DNA of 10,257 nt from Muribaculaceae bacterium (GTDB lineage Bacteria; Bacteroidota; Bacteroidia; Bacteroidales; Muribaculaceae). The stretch covers positions 942 to 11,198 of the forward strand of contig VSPW01000047.1 of the NCBI GenBank assembly GCA_009775535.1, written 5' to 3'. Every line of letters begins with the position of its first letter. The first letter of the stretch is position 1. The notes under the pieces are model-generated. The model was given only the letters and a program-made list of their open reading frames with translations. It was not told where the DNA came from and did not search any database. Positions 1 through 5,729 of this stretch are shown in pieces. The position numbers and the translations under genes are program-made.

Positions 1-48
1 TTGAGTTTGGTTTGTTCTCATTATTATTTTTTCACCCGCTCCATATTC

Positions 49-141
49 CTACACCACTTCTGACGCCAGCTGAGGGTCATTGGGATTGGCGGCAAGTGCT
101 GCCAGTATTTCGTTTGGGATTTCGATTGATATTGCTTTCAT
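49..141 (-). CDS. Small 30-residue ORF, possible microprotein or broken antitoxin-like gene
   Basis: Reading the minus strand from the ATG at 141-139 gives 30 codons ending in TAG at 51-49. The protein begins MKAISIEIPNEILAAL and ends QLASEVV. A short beta-strand-like start followed by a helix and an Ile-Pro-x-Glu motif recalls the N-termini of small UPF0175-type or ribbon-helix-helix antitoxins; that is resemblance, not an established assignment. An exact TAnnTTTG promoter box lies 34 bases upstream, which supports expression. After the TAG the same frame stays open to the window edge (16 more codons), so this may also be the first part of a longer gene broken by a nonsense codon, or the first gene of a unit that continues outside the window. 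Function unknown. Confidence 0.4.
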   Translation of the reverse strand: MKAISIEIPNEILAALAANPNDPQLASEVV

Positions 142-174
142 TGCTGTAATGTGTGTTTGGTTGGTTTGATGTGG

Positions 175-182
175 CAAAGGTA
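175..182 (-). promoter_or_regulatory. Bacteroidetes -7 box for the small minus-strand ORF
   Basis: The plus strand reads CAAAGGTA, which is TACCTTTG on the minus strand, an exact match to the Bacteroidetes -7 consensus TAnnTTTG. Transcription would start near 170 and leave about 28 bases before the ATG at 141. No clear TTG -33 element is present; the expected position is occupied by TTTAAC repeats. Confidence 0.6.
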
Positions 183-207
183 ATATGGCTGGATGCCGGT
201 TAAACCT

Positions 208-234
208 GTTAAATCCCGTTTAAGGGAATTTAAC
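208..234. repeat. Inverted repeat in the intergenic region, possible operator
   Basis: GTTAAATCCC (208-217) pairs with GGGAATTTAAC (224-234) around a 6-base centre, giving a 10-bp stem with one bulged A. A further GTTAAA lies at 199-204, so TTTAAC half-sites recur (minus-strand sense) next to the -33 region of the minus promoter at 175-182. That placement suits a regulator-binding site. The 142-491 interval has no credible gene and otherwise holds the two promoters and the 262-280 palindrome. Confidence 0.4.
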
Positions 235-261
235 GTTTTCCCGATAATAGTGATGTCGAGA

Positions 262-280
262 TGTAATGTATTATATTACA
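262..280. repeat. AT-rich palindrome, possible regulator site
   Basis: TGTAAT (262-267) and ATTACA (275-280) form a 6-bp inverted repeat separated by 7 bases. It lies between the two opposed promoters. The sequence around it is AT-rich, so a chance origin is quite possible. Confidence 0.25.
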
Positions 281-375
281 AATATATACGGGCTATTTTG
301 TGCGCAGGATAAAAAATCATTATTTTTAGTTTTGAAGCGAAAAAATTTCCTCAGGCACGGACGCTATATATAATA

Positions 376-407
376 TTTGGTAGAGTGGCGGAAAATGAGT
401 AACTTTG
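376..407 (+). promoter_or_regulatory. Promoter of the L25-Pth-S4 operon
   Basis: TAACTTTG at 400-407 matches the Bacteroidetes -7 consensus TAnnTTTG exactly. TTTG at 376-379, 20 bases upstream, fits the -33 element at the expected spacing. Transcription would start around 412-415, giving a leader of nearly 80 bases before the ATG at 492. The leader contains a small weak stem (TCCC at 424-427 with GGGA at 435-438), as well as A/T-rich sequence before the start codon instead of a Shine-Dalgarno. Confidence 0.75.
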
Positions 408-491
408 CAACCGCTTTTTAGCATCCCGTGTGATGGGAAATTAATGGGCAAAATCTTTAATTTTTAGTAACACAAATCAATCACTTAAGAA

Positions 492-1145
492 ATGAAGACA
501 TTTCAACTGAACGCCGAGCCCCGTACAGACCTTGGCAAGAAGGCAACAAAGGCACTCCGTGCCGAAGGTAAGATTCCCGCAGTCCTCAACGGCGGCAAGA
601 TCGTTGACCTGCCTTTCAGCGGCACACTCGCTGCCGGTGAGAAGCTGGTGGAAATCGGCAACAACAAGGGTATCATCACAACAGACATCGTCCTGACCCA
701 GGAAGGCGTGCGCAAGCTTGTCTATACTCCTGAGATATTCGCTATCGAGCTTGAGCTCAACGGCGAGAAGAGGATGGCCGTAATGAAGGACATCCAGTTC
801 CACCCTGTAAAGGATAATATCCTGCATATGGACCTTCTGGAAGTGTTCCCCGAAAAGCCGGTGGTAATGGAAGTGCCTGTGAAGCTTGAAGGCCATGCCG
901 AAGGTGTGAAGGCCGGCGGTAAGCTCAGCCTTTCTATGAAGAAGCTTAAGGTTAAGGCTGTATATACAGAGATACCCGAACGCCTTGTTATCAATGTTGA
1001 CCACCTCGGCCTTGGCAAGACAATGCAGGTAGGTGAGCTCCACTTTGAAGGCCTTGAACTTGTCAATGCCAAGAATGCAGTGGTATGCGCCGTACAGCTC
1101 ACACGTGCCGCACGTGGTGCCATGGCAGCTGCCGCAAATTCCTAA
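492..1145 (+). CDS. rplY: 50S ribosomal protein L25 / general stress protein Ctc
   Basis: A 217-residue protein of the two-domain L25/Ctc (TL5) type, which binds 5S rRNA in the large ribosomal subunit. Residues 1 to about 95 are the L25 5S-binding domain, with the basic stretch RTDLGKKATKALRAEGKIPA (11-30). Residues about 100-200 are the C-terminal beta domain, beginning at the conserved IQFHPVKDNILHMDLLEV (101-118) and including the Gly-rich GVKAGGKLS segment (138-146). E. coli L25 has only the first domain; the longer form is usual in Bacteroidetes. The tail is short and Ala-rich (206-217). The ATG follows an A-rich stretch and suits the family N-terminus. It is the first gene of an operon with pth, 20 bp downstream, and has its own promoter at 376-407. 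A 188-residue antisense frame across it is a codon shadow. Confidence 0.96.
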   Translation: MKTFQLNAEPRTDLGKKATKALRAEGKIPAVLNGGKIVDLPFSGTLAAGEKLVEIGNNKGIITTDIVLTQEGVRKLVYTPEIFAIELELNGEKRMAVMKDIQFHPVKDNILHMDLLEVFPEKPVVMEVPVKLEGHAEGVKAGGKLSLSMKKLKVKAVYTEIPERLVINVDHLGLGKTMQVGELHFEGLELVNAKNAVVCAVQLTRAARGAMAAAANS

Positions 1146-1165
1146 TCCCAGCCTGAATTGAGATT

Positions 1166-1729
1166 ATGAAGTACCTCATTGTGGGGCTTGGGAATATAGG
1201 CGATGAATATCGTGACACCCGCCACAACATAGGTTTTAGAGTATTGGATGCCTTTGCAGAGGCATCCAATACTGTATTTACGACCCAACGTTACGGTGAT
1301 GTGGCCCATATGCGCCTTAAGAACAAATTGCTGACGCTCCTTAAGCCTTCGACATACATGAACCTGAGCGGCAATGCCGTACGCTACTGGAAAGAGCATG
1401 ACGGCATCGATATCGGCCATATATTGGTGGTTGTCGATGACCTGGCCTTGCCTTTCGGGGCTGTGAGGATGCGTCCCGGCGGTTCTGACGCTGGCCACAA
1501 CGGTCTTAAGAATATAGCGCAGATGCTAGGCACTGCAGCTTATCCCCGCCTGCGTTTCGGTATAGGCAATGATTTTCCCCGGGGATGCCAGGTGGACTAT
1601 GTGCTGGGGCGTTTTACGCCTGAGCAGGAGAAGGATATGCCGGAGCGGATTGGTGTTGCAGTCGATGCGATAAAGACATTCTGTCTGGCCGGCATAAATA
1701 TGGCAATGAATACTTACAATAAGAAATAA
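1166..1729 (+). CDS. pth: Peptidyl-tRNA hydrolase
   Basis: 187 residues, the usual size for bacterial Pth. The cytoplasmic enzyme cleaves the ester bond of peptidyl-tRNAs that drop off ribosomes, releasing tRNA for reuse. The family signature is intact: GLGN at 7-10, then Tyr15 and TRHN at 18-21 with His20 as the catalytic base; the STYMNLSG segment with Asn66; DD at 91-92 matching the conserved Asp near the active site; and GHNGLKNI (110-117) with the His-Asn pair. The loop before it reads GGSDAG, two residues away from the common GGSGG form. It sits 20 bp after rplY and 8 bp before the S4-domain gene, an arrangement that makes co-transcription very likely and groups three translation-support functions. 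Confidence 0.97.
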   Translation: MKYLIVGLGNIGDEYRDTRHNIGFRVLDAFAEASNTVFTTQRYGDVAHMRLKNKLLTLLKPSTYMNLSGNAVRYWKEHDGIDIGHILVVVDDLALPFGAVRMRPGGSDAGHNGLKNIAQMLGTAAYPRLRFGIGNDFPRGCQVDYVLGRFTPEQEKDMPERIGVAVDAIKTFCLAGINMAMNTYNKK

Positions 1730-1737
1730 AGGCATCA

Positions 1738-2169
1738 ATGGCAAAATCGGAAGTCAGGATTGATAAATGGCTGTGGGCGGTGAGAATATTCAAGACGCGT
1801 ACTATCGCTACGGAGGCATGCAAGAAGGGGCGCGTGACCCTGGGCGATGCCGGGGTGATAGCCAAGCCTTCCAGGATGATCAAGGTGGGGGATGAGATAA
1901 ATGTGCGCAAGCCGCCGGTGACGTATACTTTCAGGGTTCTTGCGCTTACGGAGAACCGCCTGGGCGCAAAGCTTGTACCGGAATACATGGAGAATATAAC
2001 CCCGCAGTCGCAGCTTGACTTGCTCGAGGTTGTCAAGATATCCGGGTTTGTCGACCGCCGCAAAGGACTGGGGAGGCCTACAAAGCGCGAAGGGCGTGAG
2101 TTGAGCCGCTTTACAGAACAGATGTATGATGACGGTTGGGACTTTGACTTTGATTTCGATGAAGACTGA
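1738..2169 (+). CDS. Hsp15-like S4-domain RNA-binding protein
   Basis: 143 residues. An S4 RNA-binding domain occupies about residues 6-66, starting with the diagnostic RIDKWLWAVRIFKTRT (7-22) and containing CKKGRVTLG (28-36) and the VGDEINV turn (50-56). The C-terminal part has the basic GRPTKREGRELSRF motif (112-125) seen in Hsp15/HslR relatives. E. coli Hsp15 binds stalled 50S subunits carrying peptidyl-tRNA and helps recycle them, which fits the pth gene only 8 bp upstream; a similar role here is inferred. The protein ends in an acidic Asp/Phe-alternating tail (residues 135-143) that is not part of the S4 fold. It is the last gene of the operon; an intrinsic terminator begins 26 bases after the stop codon. 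Confidence 0.92.
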   Translation: MAKSEVRIDKWLWAVRIFKTRTIATEACKKGRVTLGDAGVIAKPSRMIKVGDEINVRKPPVTYTFRVLALTENRLGAKLVPEYMENITPQSQLDLLEVVKISGFVDRRKGLGRPTKREGRELSRFTEQMYDDGWDFDFDFDED

Positions 2170-2195
2170 TCCCGGATTGCCTAACTGCAACTATT

Positions 2196-2239
2196 GCCCT
2201 GCATCATGCCATATACACAGGCGATGCAGGGCTTTTTTT
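2196..2239 (+). terminator. Intrinsic terminator of the L25-Pth-S4 operon
   Basis: A perfect 10-bp stem, GCCCTGCATC (2196-2205) with GATGCAGGGC (2223-2232), is followed by seven T residues at 2233-2239. Inside it, GCC (2208-2210) pairs with GGC (2220-2222) across a 2-base bulge, leaving a 9-base loop. This is a textbook Rho-independent terminator 26 bases after the S4-gene stop. Confidence 0.92.
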
Positions 2240-2326
2240 GCCTGTAGTTTGAGATGGCTGACGGTAAAACTTTTGGATTTATATGTTTTTTGCCTTACCG
2301 CAATTTTTAATGAAATGAAAATGCAG

Positions 2327-2334
2327 TATCTTTG
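2327..2334 (+). promoter_or_regulatory. Promoter -7 box for the GH123-like gene
   Basis: TATCTTTG matches TAnnTTTG exactly. A T-run at 2304-2308 sits where the -33 element is expected but lacks a clear TTG. Start of transcription near 2340 would give a leader of about 78 bases before the ATG at 2418. Confidence 0.6.
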
Positions 2335-2417
2335 CGAAGGGAATGCCTGAATTTGCCATTTTGATTGCAACCTACGGATTTATTGGAGTTCCATATTGAA
2401 AATAATACCATATTTTT

Positions 2418-4190
2418 ATGAGAAAAAGCCTGATTCTTGTACTATTGTTTGTTTCCGCAGCTGTCGCCTATGCACAAAAGGATATGCGCCAAGTGCAGGA
2501 TTATGAAGAGTTGACGGATACTAAGCCGCATGACGGCCCGGATGTTTGGGGCAGGATGGACGCCCCGGCCAAACTGGGGTGGGGCAGTGTCGGTGTGAGA
2601 TACCCCAAGCAGGATGTGCCTGATGTGAGGCCTGGTGGTGTGGTTAGGCTGACGGCCTGGAAAGGCGAGCGTGTGCATGCGCAGGCCGTCCTTTGGACAA
2701 ACCGCGACCTTGAGGGCGTTAATGTTTCGGTCAGTGCCTTGAAGCATGGCAGGAATGCCATACCGGCATCGGACGTAAGCACCCATTTTGTACGTTATGT
2801 GATGACCGATGAGCTGAACCGTGACGGCAGCGGCGGATGCGGGCATCGTGAAAACAAGGCTGAATGGGATTCTCTGATGGTGGCCGATGTGCTGGATATA
2901 ATCGATGTGCGGAATGTCAAGGCATGTACGGTGCAGCCTATATGGCTTAAGGTGTGGGTGCCTCAGGATATGCCAGTAGGTAAATATAAGGGGGAACTGA
3001 CCGTTTCAGGTGAAAACTTCAGCCCGATGTCGCTTAAAGTGGAGATTGATGTCATTGACCGTGTGTTGCCTGCGCCCGGGGAATGGGCGTTGCACCTTGA
3101 CATGTGGCAGAACCCGTATGCGGTGGCCCGTTACTATCATGTGCCGTTGTGGAGCAGGGAGCATTTTGACCGTATGCTTCCTGTGATGAAGATGCTTGCC
3201 GATGTCGGGCAGCGTGCCATTACAGCCAGCATCATACACAAGCCTTGGAACGGACAGACTGAGGACCATTATGACAGCATGATCACACGTATAAAGAAAA
3301 TAGACGGCACTTGGAGCTATGACTACACTGTTTTTGACAGATGGGTGGAGTTTATGATGGACGAAGTTGGTATCGGTGAAATGATCAATTGCTATACCAT
3401 GATCCCGTGGGACTTGCGTTTCGACTATTATGACCAGGCGACCAACCGTGTGCAGTTTGTTATGGCGAAGCCTGGCGATGAGGCATATGCTGAATACTGG
3501 CATGCTTTCCTTAAGGACTTTTCGCGGCATCTGCGTGAAAAGGGATGGTTTGGAAAGACGCTTATAGCCATGGATGAGCGTCCGATGGAGGCCATGCGTG
3601 GGGCTATCGATGTAATTAGGAAGGCCGACCCCGAGTTCAAGATTTCGTTGGCGGGCAACTATCATCCGGAGATAGTTTCCGACCTGTATTACCTGAGCAT
3701 ACCTTACGGGCATACTTTCCCTGACGATGTGATTGCCGGGCGCAGGAGCAATGGGCAGATAAGCTGTGTGTATACATGCTGTACGGAATGCTTCCCTAAT
3801 ATCTTTACCTTTTCTGACCCTTCAGAGGCTACATGGACTGCGATGCATGCCCTGGCAGCCGGGTATGACGGGTATCTGCGTTGGGCGGTCAATTCCTGGA
3901 CAGCCGATCCGTTGCGGGATTCGCGTTTCCGCCTTTTTGCCGCAGGTGACACATATAGCATCTACCCAGGGCCGAGGAGCAGTATACGGTTCGAGCGGTT
4001 CATGGAAGGGCTGCAATATTGTGAAAAGGTACGTGTGTTGCGGAATGAGCTGGAAATGAAGGGCGCGGAGGCCAAGCTTAAAAAACTTGAGGATGCCGTG
4101 TCGCTTTTCACCCCAAAGGGGATGGATGAATCAGGATTGTCAGCGGATGAATGCGTCACCAAGCTGGGGAGGCTGCTGAACACATTATAA
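2418..4190 (+). CDS. Secreted GH123/DUF4091-type glycoside hydrolase
   Basis: 590 residues. A signal peptide covers residues 1-19 (basic MRK, hydrophobic core, cleavage after AYA, no lipobox Cys), so the product is probably periplasmic. Residues from about 55 to 220 look like the N-terminal beta-sandwich of the GH123 family. Residues about 225-530 read as the TIM-barrel catalytic domain. The Asp-Glu pair at 386-387 (IAMDERP) matches the adjacent acid pair that GH123 beta-N-acetylgalactosaminidases use for substrate-assisted catalysis. The DGYLRWAVNSW stretch (484-494) and the YPGPRSSIRFERFMEG stretch (516-531) are typical of DUF4091 proteins. Family knowledge suggests release of beta-linked GalNAc from host or microbial glycans, but DUF4091 members are diverse and the substrate is inferred. 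The gene has its own promoter, stands alone with no SusC/SusD pair in view, and converges on the porin gene. Confidence 0.87.
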   Translation: MRKSLILVLLFVSAAVAYAQKDMRQVQDYEELTDTKPHDGPDVWGRMDAPAKLGWGSVGVRYPKQDVPDVRPGGVVRLTAWKGERVHAQAVLWTNRDLEGVNVSVSALKHGRNAIPASDVSTHFVRYVMTDELNRDGSGGCGHRENKAEWDSLMVADVLDIIDVRNVKACTVQPIWLKVWVPQDMPVGKYKGELTVSGENFSPMSLKVEIDVIDRVLPAPGEWALHLDMWQNPYAVARYYHVPLWSREHFDRMLPVMKMLADVGQRAITASIIHKPWNGQTEDHYDSMITRIKKIDGTWSYDYTVFDRWVEFMMDEVGIGEMINCYTMIPWDLRFDYYDQATNRVQFVMAKPGDEAYAEYWHAFLKDFSRHLREKGWFGKTLIAMDERPMEAMRGAIDVIRKADPEFKISLAGNYHPEIVSDLYYLSIPYGHTFPDDVIAGRRSNGQISCVYTCCTECFPNIFTFSDPSEATWTAMHALAAGYDGYLRWAVNSWTADPLRDSRFRLFAAGDTYSIYPGPRSSIRFERFMEGLQYCEKVRVLRNELEMKGAEAKLKKLEDAVSLFTPKGMDESGLSADECVTKLGRLLNTL

Positions 4191-4208
4191 TAATGTAATG
4201 ATATGTTT

Positions 4209-4250
4209 ACGGCCGGCGTAATCCGATGTCTCAAGGATTATGCTGGCCGT
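4209..4250. terminator. Hairpin terminator between convergent genes
   Basis: ACGGCCGGCGTAATCC (4209-4224) pairs along all 16 positions with GGATTATGCTGGCCGT (4235-4250), with two G-T wobbles and a 10-base loop. It is followed by a short T-tract on the plus strand (4250-4253), so it best serves the GH123-like gene. The minus-strand exit is less T-rich, but the hairpin also lies 20 bases past the porin stop and may stop transcription both ways. Confidence 0.85.
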
Positions 4251-4269
4251 TTTGATTGTATGCGGTACG

Positions 4270-5577
4270 CTAGAATGAGAATTGTACCATGGCGTTAAGC
4301 CGCCGTGCCCAGCGGTGTTCGTGGTTGAAGTTCTGACGTCGCCCGAGGTCGAATTCGCCCCCTATCTGTATCCTTGGGGTAAGATTCCAGAACAGGTTTG
4401 CGCACATGAACTGTCCGTATTTATAATCGTCAGGGCTTACCGCCTTTGAAGGCAGGTATCGGCTATGTCCGAAAGTGGCCGAGGCAAATACAGTCGGCGA
4501 AAAGTTGTATTGCAATCCTGCCATAAGTGAGAATGCCGCGGGGGCGTATAGGCGTCCCGGCCTTTCAGGGTCGCCCACCATGTCGTACTTGCCCATGAGC
4601 ATGTCGCCGGAATAGCTTGCAAAGCCCTTGCCGTAGCAGCTTATGCCGTAGAAGGTGAGCTGTGGCAACGGGTGCAGGACTGTGGACAGCTGGAGTCCCC
4701 AGCCGATAGTGTTGTGGTTTTTCTGGTTTATAAGGTCGCGGTAAGGCAGGGAGCGCATGATGCCTGCAAGCTGCACATGCTGCTGGAATCCCCATTTGTA
4801 TTGGATCAGGGCTGCAATGTTGGGCAGGTATTGGCTGCGTGCGGCTGTGGATGTGCCGTCGGTGTCGAGTGACATTGCAGGGGTCTCCACAGATGCGGCC
4901 ACACGCCAATGCGACTTGAAGTCGCGCATCCACCTTACAAGTACGGCTGTCTGGTCCATGCTTACGTTTGAGCCGTTGGCGTCCACGGTAGGGGGCTCTG
5001 CACCAGGATCGGAGAATGTCGATGTGGCGTATCCTATTGTCCAGTCGTTGATGATGGCATATGCTTTCTTGAGCTTGAAGTCGCGGTTGTCGTATCCGCT
5101 GAATTGGGCCTGTATGAACAGCTGGTAGTTGCCAAGGGTCTTGTTGCGTCCCAGGACGCGGAAGAACAGTGATGTCCCTGCCGGCGTTGTGCCAAGGTCC
5201 TTGTCATGCGTCGGGTCGGATGGGATGGGGATGAGGTAGGGTGCGAAGGCCGATGAGTTGACAGAGCCGCCCCAGTCGCACCATCCGCGCATGCGGACCA
5301 CTCCGCCGATACCCATTGCCAGGTCGGAATTTTTGCTCATGAATAGGAAGTATGGGGCAGCAGGGTCCTGGAAGTGGCGGAACTGGTCGTAGTAGAAGTT
5401 AGTGATTAGCGATCTTACAGAATCTGCATGTGGGTTTTCGCCGTCGCCGAAGAATATCAGTTTGTGGTTTGCGATGAGGGAGTCGAGTTGTGTCTCCGTG
5501 TGGCTTTTTGCCGAGAGCGGGGTGATGGCGCATGCCGCCAGGCAGAGAGCCATCACTTTTTTTAGCAGACGTTTCAT
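4270..5577 (-). CDS. DcaP-like outer-membrane porin
   Basis: 435 residues from the ATG at 5577-5575. A longer reading from 5619 would place 14 residues before the signal peptide, so I reject it. Residues 1 to about 23 (MKRLLKKVMALCLAACAITP, then LSA) form a signal peptide. A short predicted periplasmic/helical segment follows, including YYDQFRHFQDP. The rest alternates like a beta-barrel, with VRMRGWCDWGG, the QLFIQAQFSGYDNRDFKLKK segment and the TIGYATSTFSDP segment with its TVDANG continuation. These match the DcaP trimeric porin pattern (strand, then GxxxStFxDpxAxPxTvD). The chain ends in MVQFSF, the terminal Phe expected of a BAM-assembled barrel. DcaP in Acinetobacter passes small carboxylates; the substrate here is unknown. 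No exact TAnnTTTG box was found in the 152 bp upstream, so the promoter is unclear. Confidence 0.87.
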   Translation of the reverse strand: MKRLLKKVMALCLAACAITPLSAKSHTETQLDSLIANHKLIFFGDGENPHADSVRSLITNFYYDQFRHFQDPAAPYFLFMSKNSDLAMGIGGVVRMRGWCDWGGSVNSSAFAPYLIPIPSDPTHDKDLGTTPAGTSLFFRVLGRNKTLGNYQLFIQAQFSGYDNRDFKLKKAYAIINDWTIGYATSTFSDPGAEPPTVDANGSNVSMDQTAVLVRWMRDFKSHWRVAASVETPAMSLDTDGTSTAARSQYLPNIAALIQYKWGFQQHVQLAGIMRSLPYRDLINQKNHNTIGWGLQLSTVLHPLPQLTFYGISCYGKGFASYSGDMLMGKYDMVGDPERPGRLYAPAAFSLMAGLQYNFSPTVFASATFGHSRYLPSKAVSPDDYKYGQFMCANLFWNLTPRIQIGGEFDLGRRQNFNHEHRWARRLNAMVQFSF

Positions 5578-5660
5578 AGAAGTCTTTGAATGGGTTAATA
5601 ATTGTTTATATACAAACAAGCGCCATCCATAGATTGTTCCTGTACGCCATATATATTATA

Positions 5661-5704
5661 ACAGGCATCCGCAACGTTTCTTTATTTTACGTGCGGACGC
5701 CTGT
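5661..5704 (-). terminator. Intrinsic terminator of the secreted C1 peptidase gene
   Basis: On the minus strand ACAGGCGTCCGCACG (5704-5690) pairs with CGTTGCGGATGCCTGT (5676-5661), with one G-T wobble and one bulged base. A 13-base A-rich loop separates the arms and a T/A-rich run follows (5660 downward). It lies 26 bases past the peptidase stop and separates that gene from the porin gene, so the two are probably transcribed independently. Confidence 0.75.
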
Positions 5705-5729
5705 GTGGGTAGGCGGATATGTATGCGGG

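Noticed and set aside
424..438. Stem in the rplY leader as a riboswitch or autoregulatory element
   Set aside because: Only about four base pairs (TCCC/GGGA); too small to support a structured regulatory RNA.
477..1043. 188-residue minus-strand ORF over rplY
   Set aside because: It lies opposite a gene with full L25 motifs, has no recognisable domain or promoter, and its sequence is a reflection of rplY codons.
2126..2350. 74-residue plus-strand ORF after the S4-domain gene
   Set aside because: It reads through the S4 gene end, the terminator hairpin and the next promoter, and has no plausible protein features.
3006..3713. 235-residue minus-strand ORF inside the GH123-like gene
   Set aside because: Opposite a well-supported catalytic domain; composition is rich in His, Arg and Pro as expected of an antisense shadow, with no family resemblance.
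5578..5619. Upstream start extending the porin by 14 residues
   Set aside because: It would put a non-signal stretch before a clear signal peptide that begins at the ATG at 5577.
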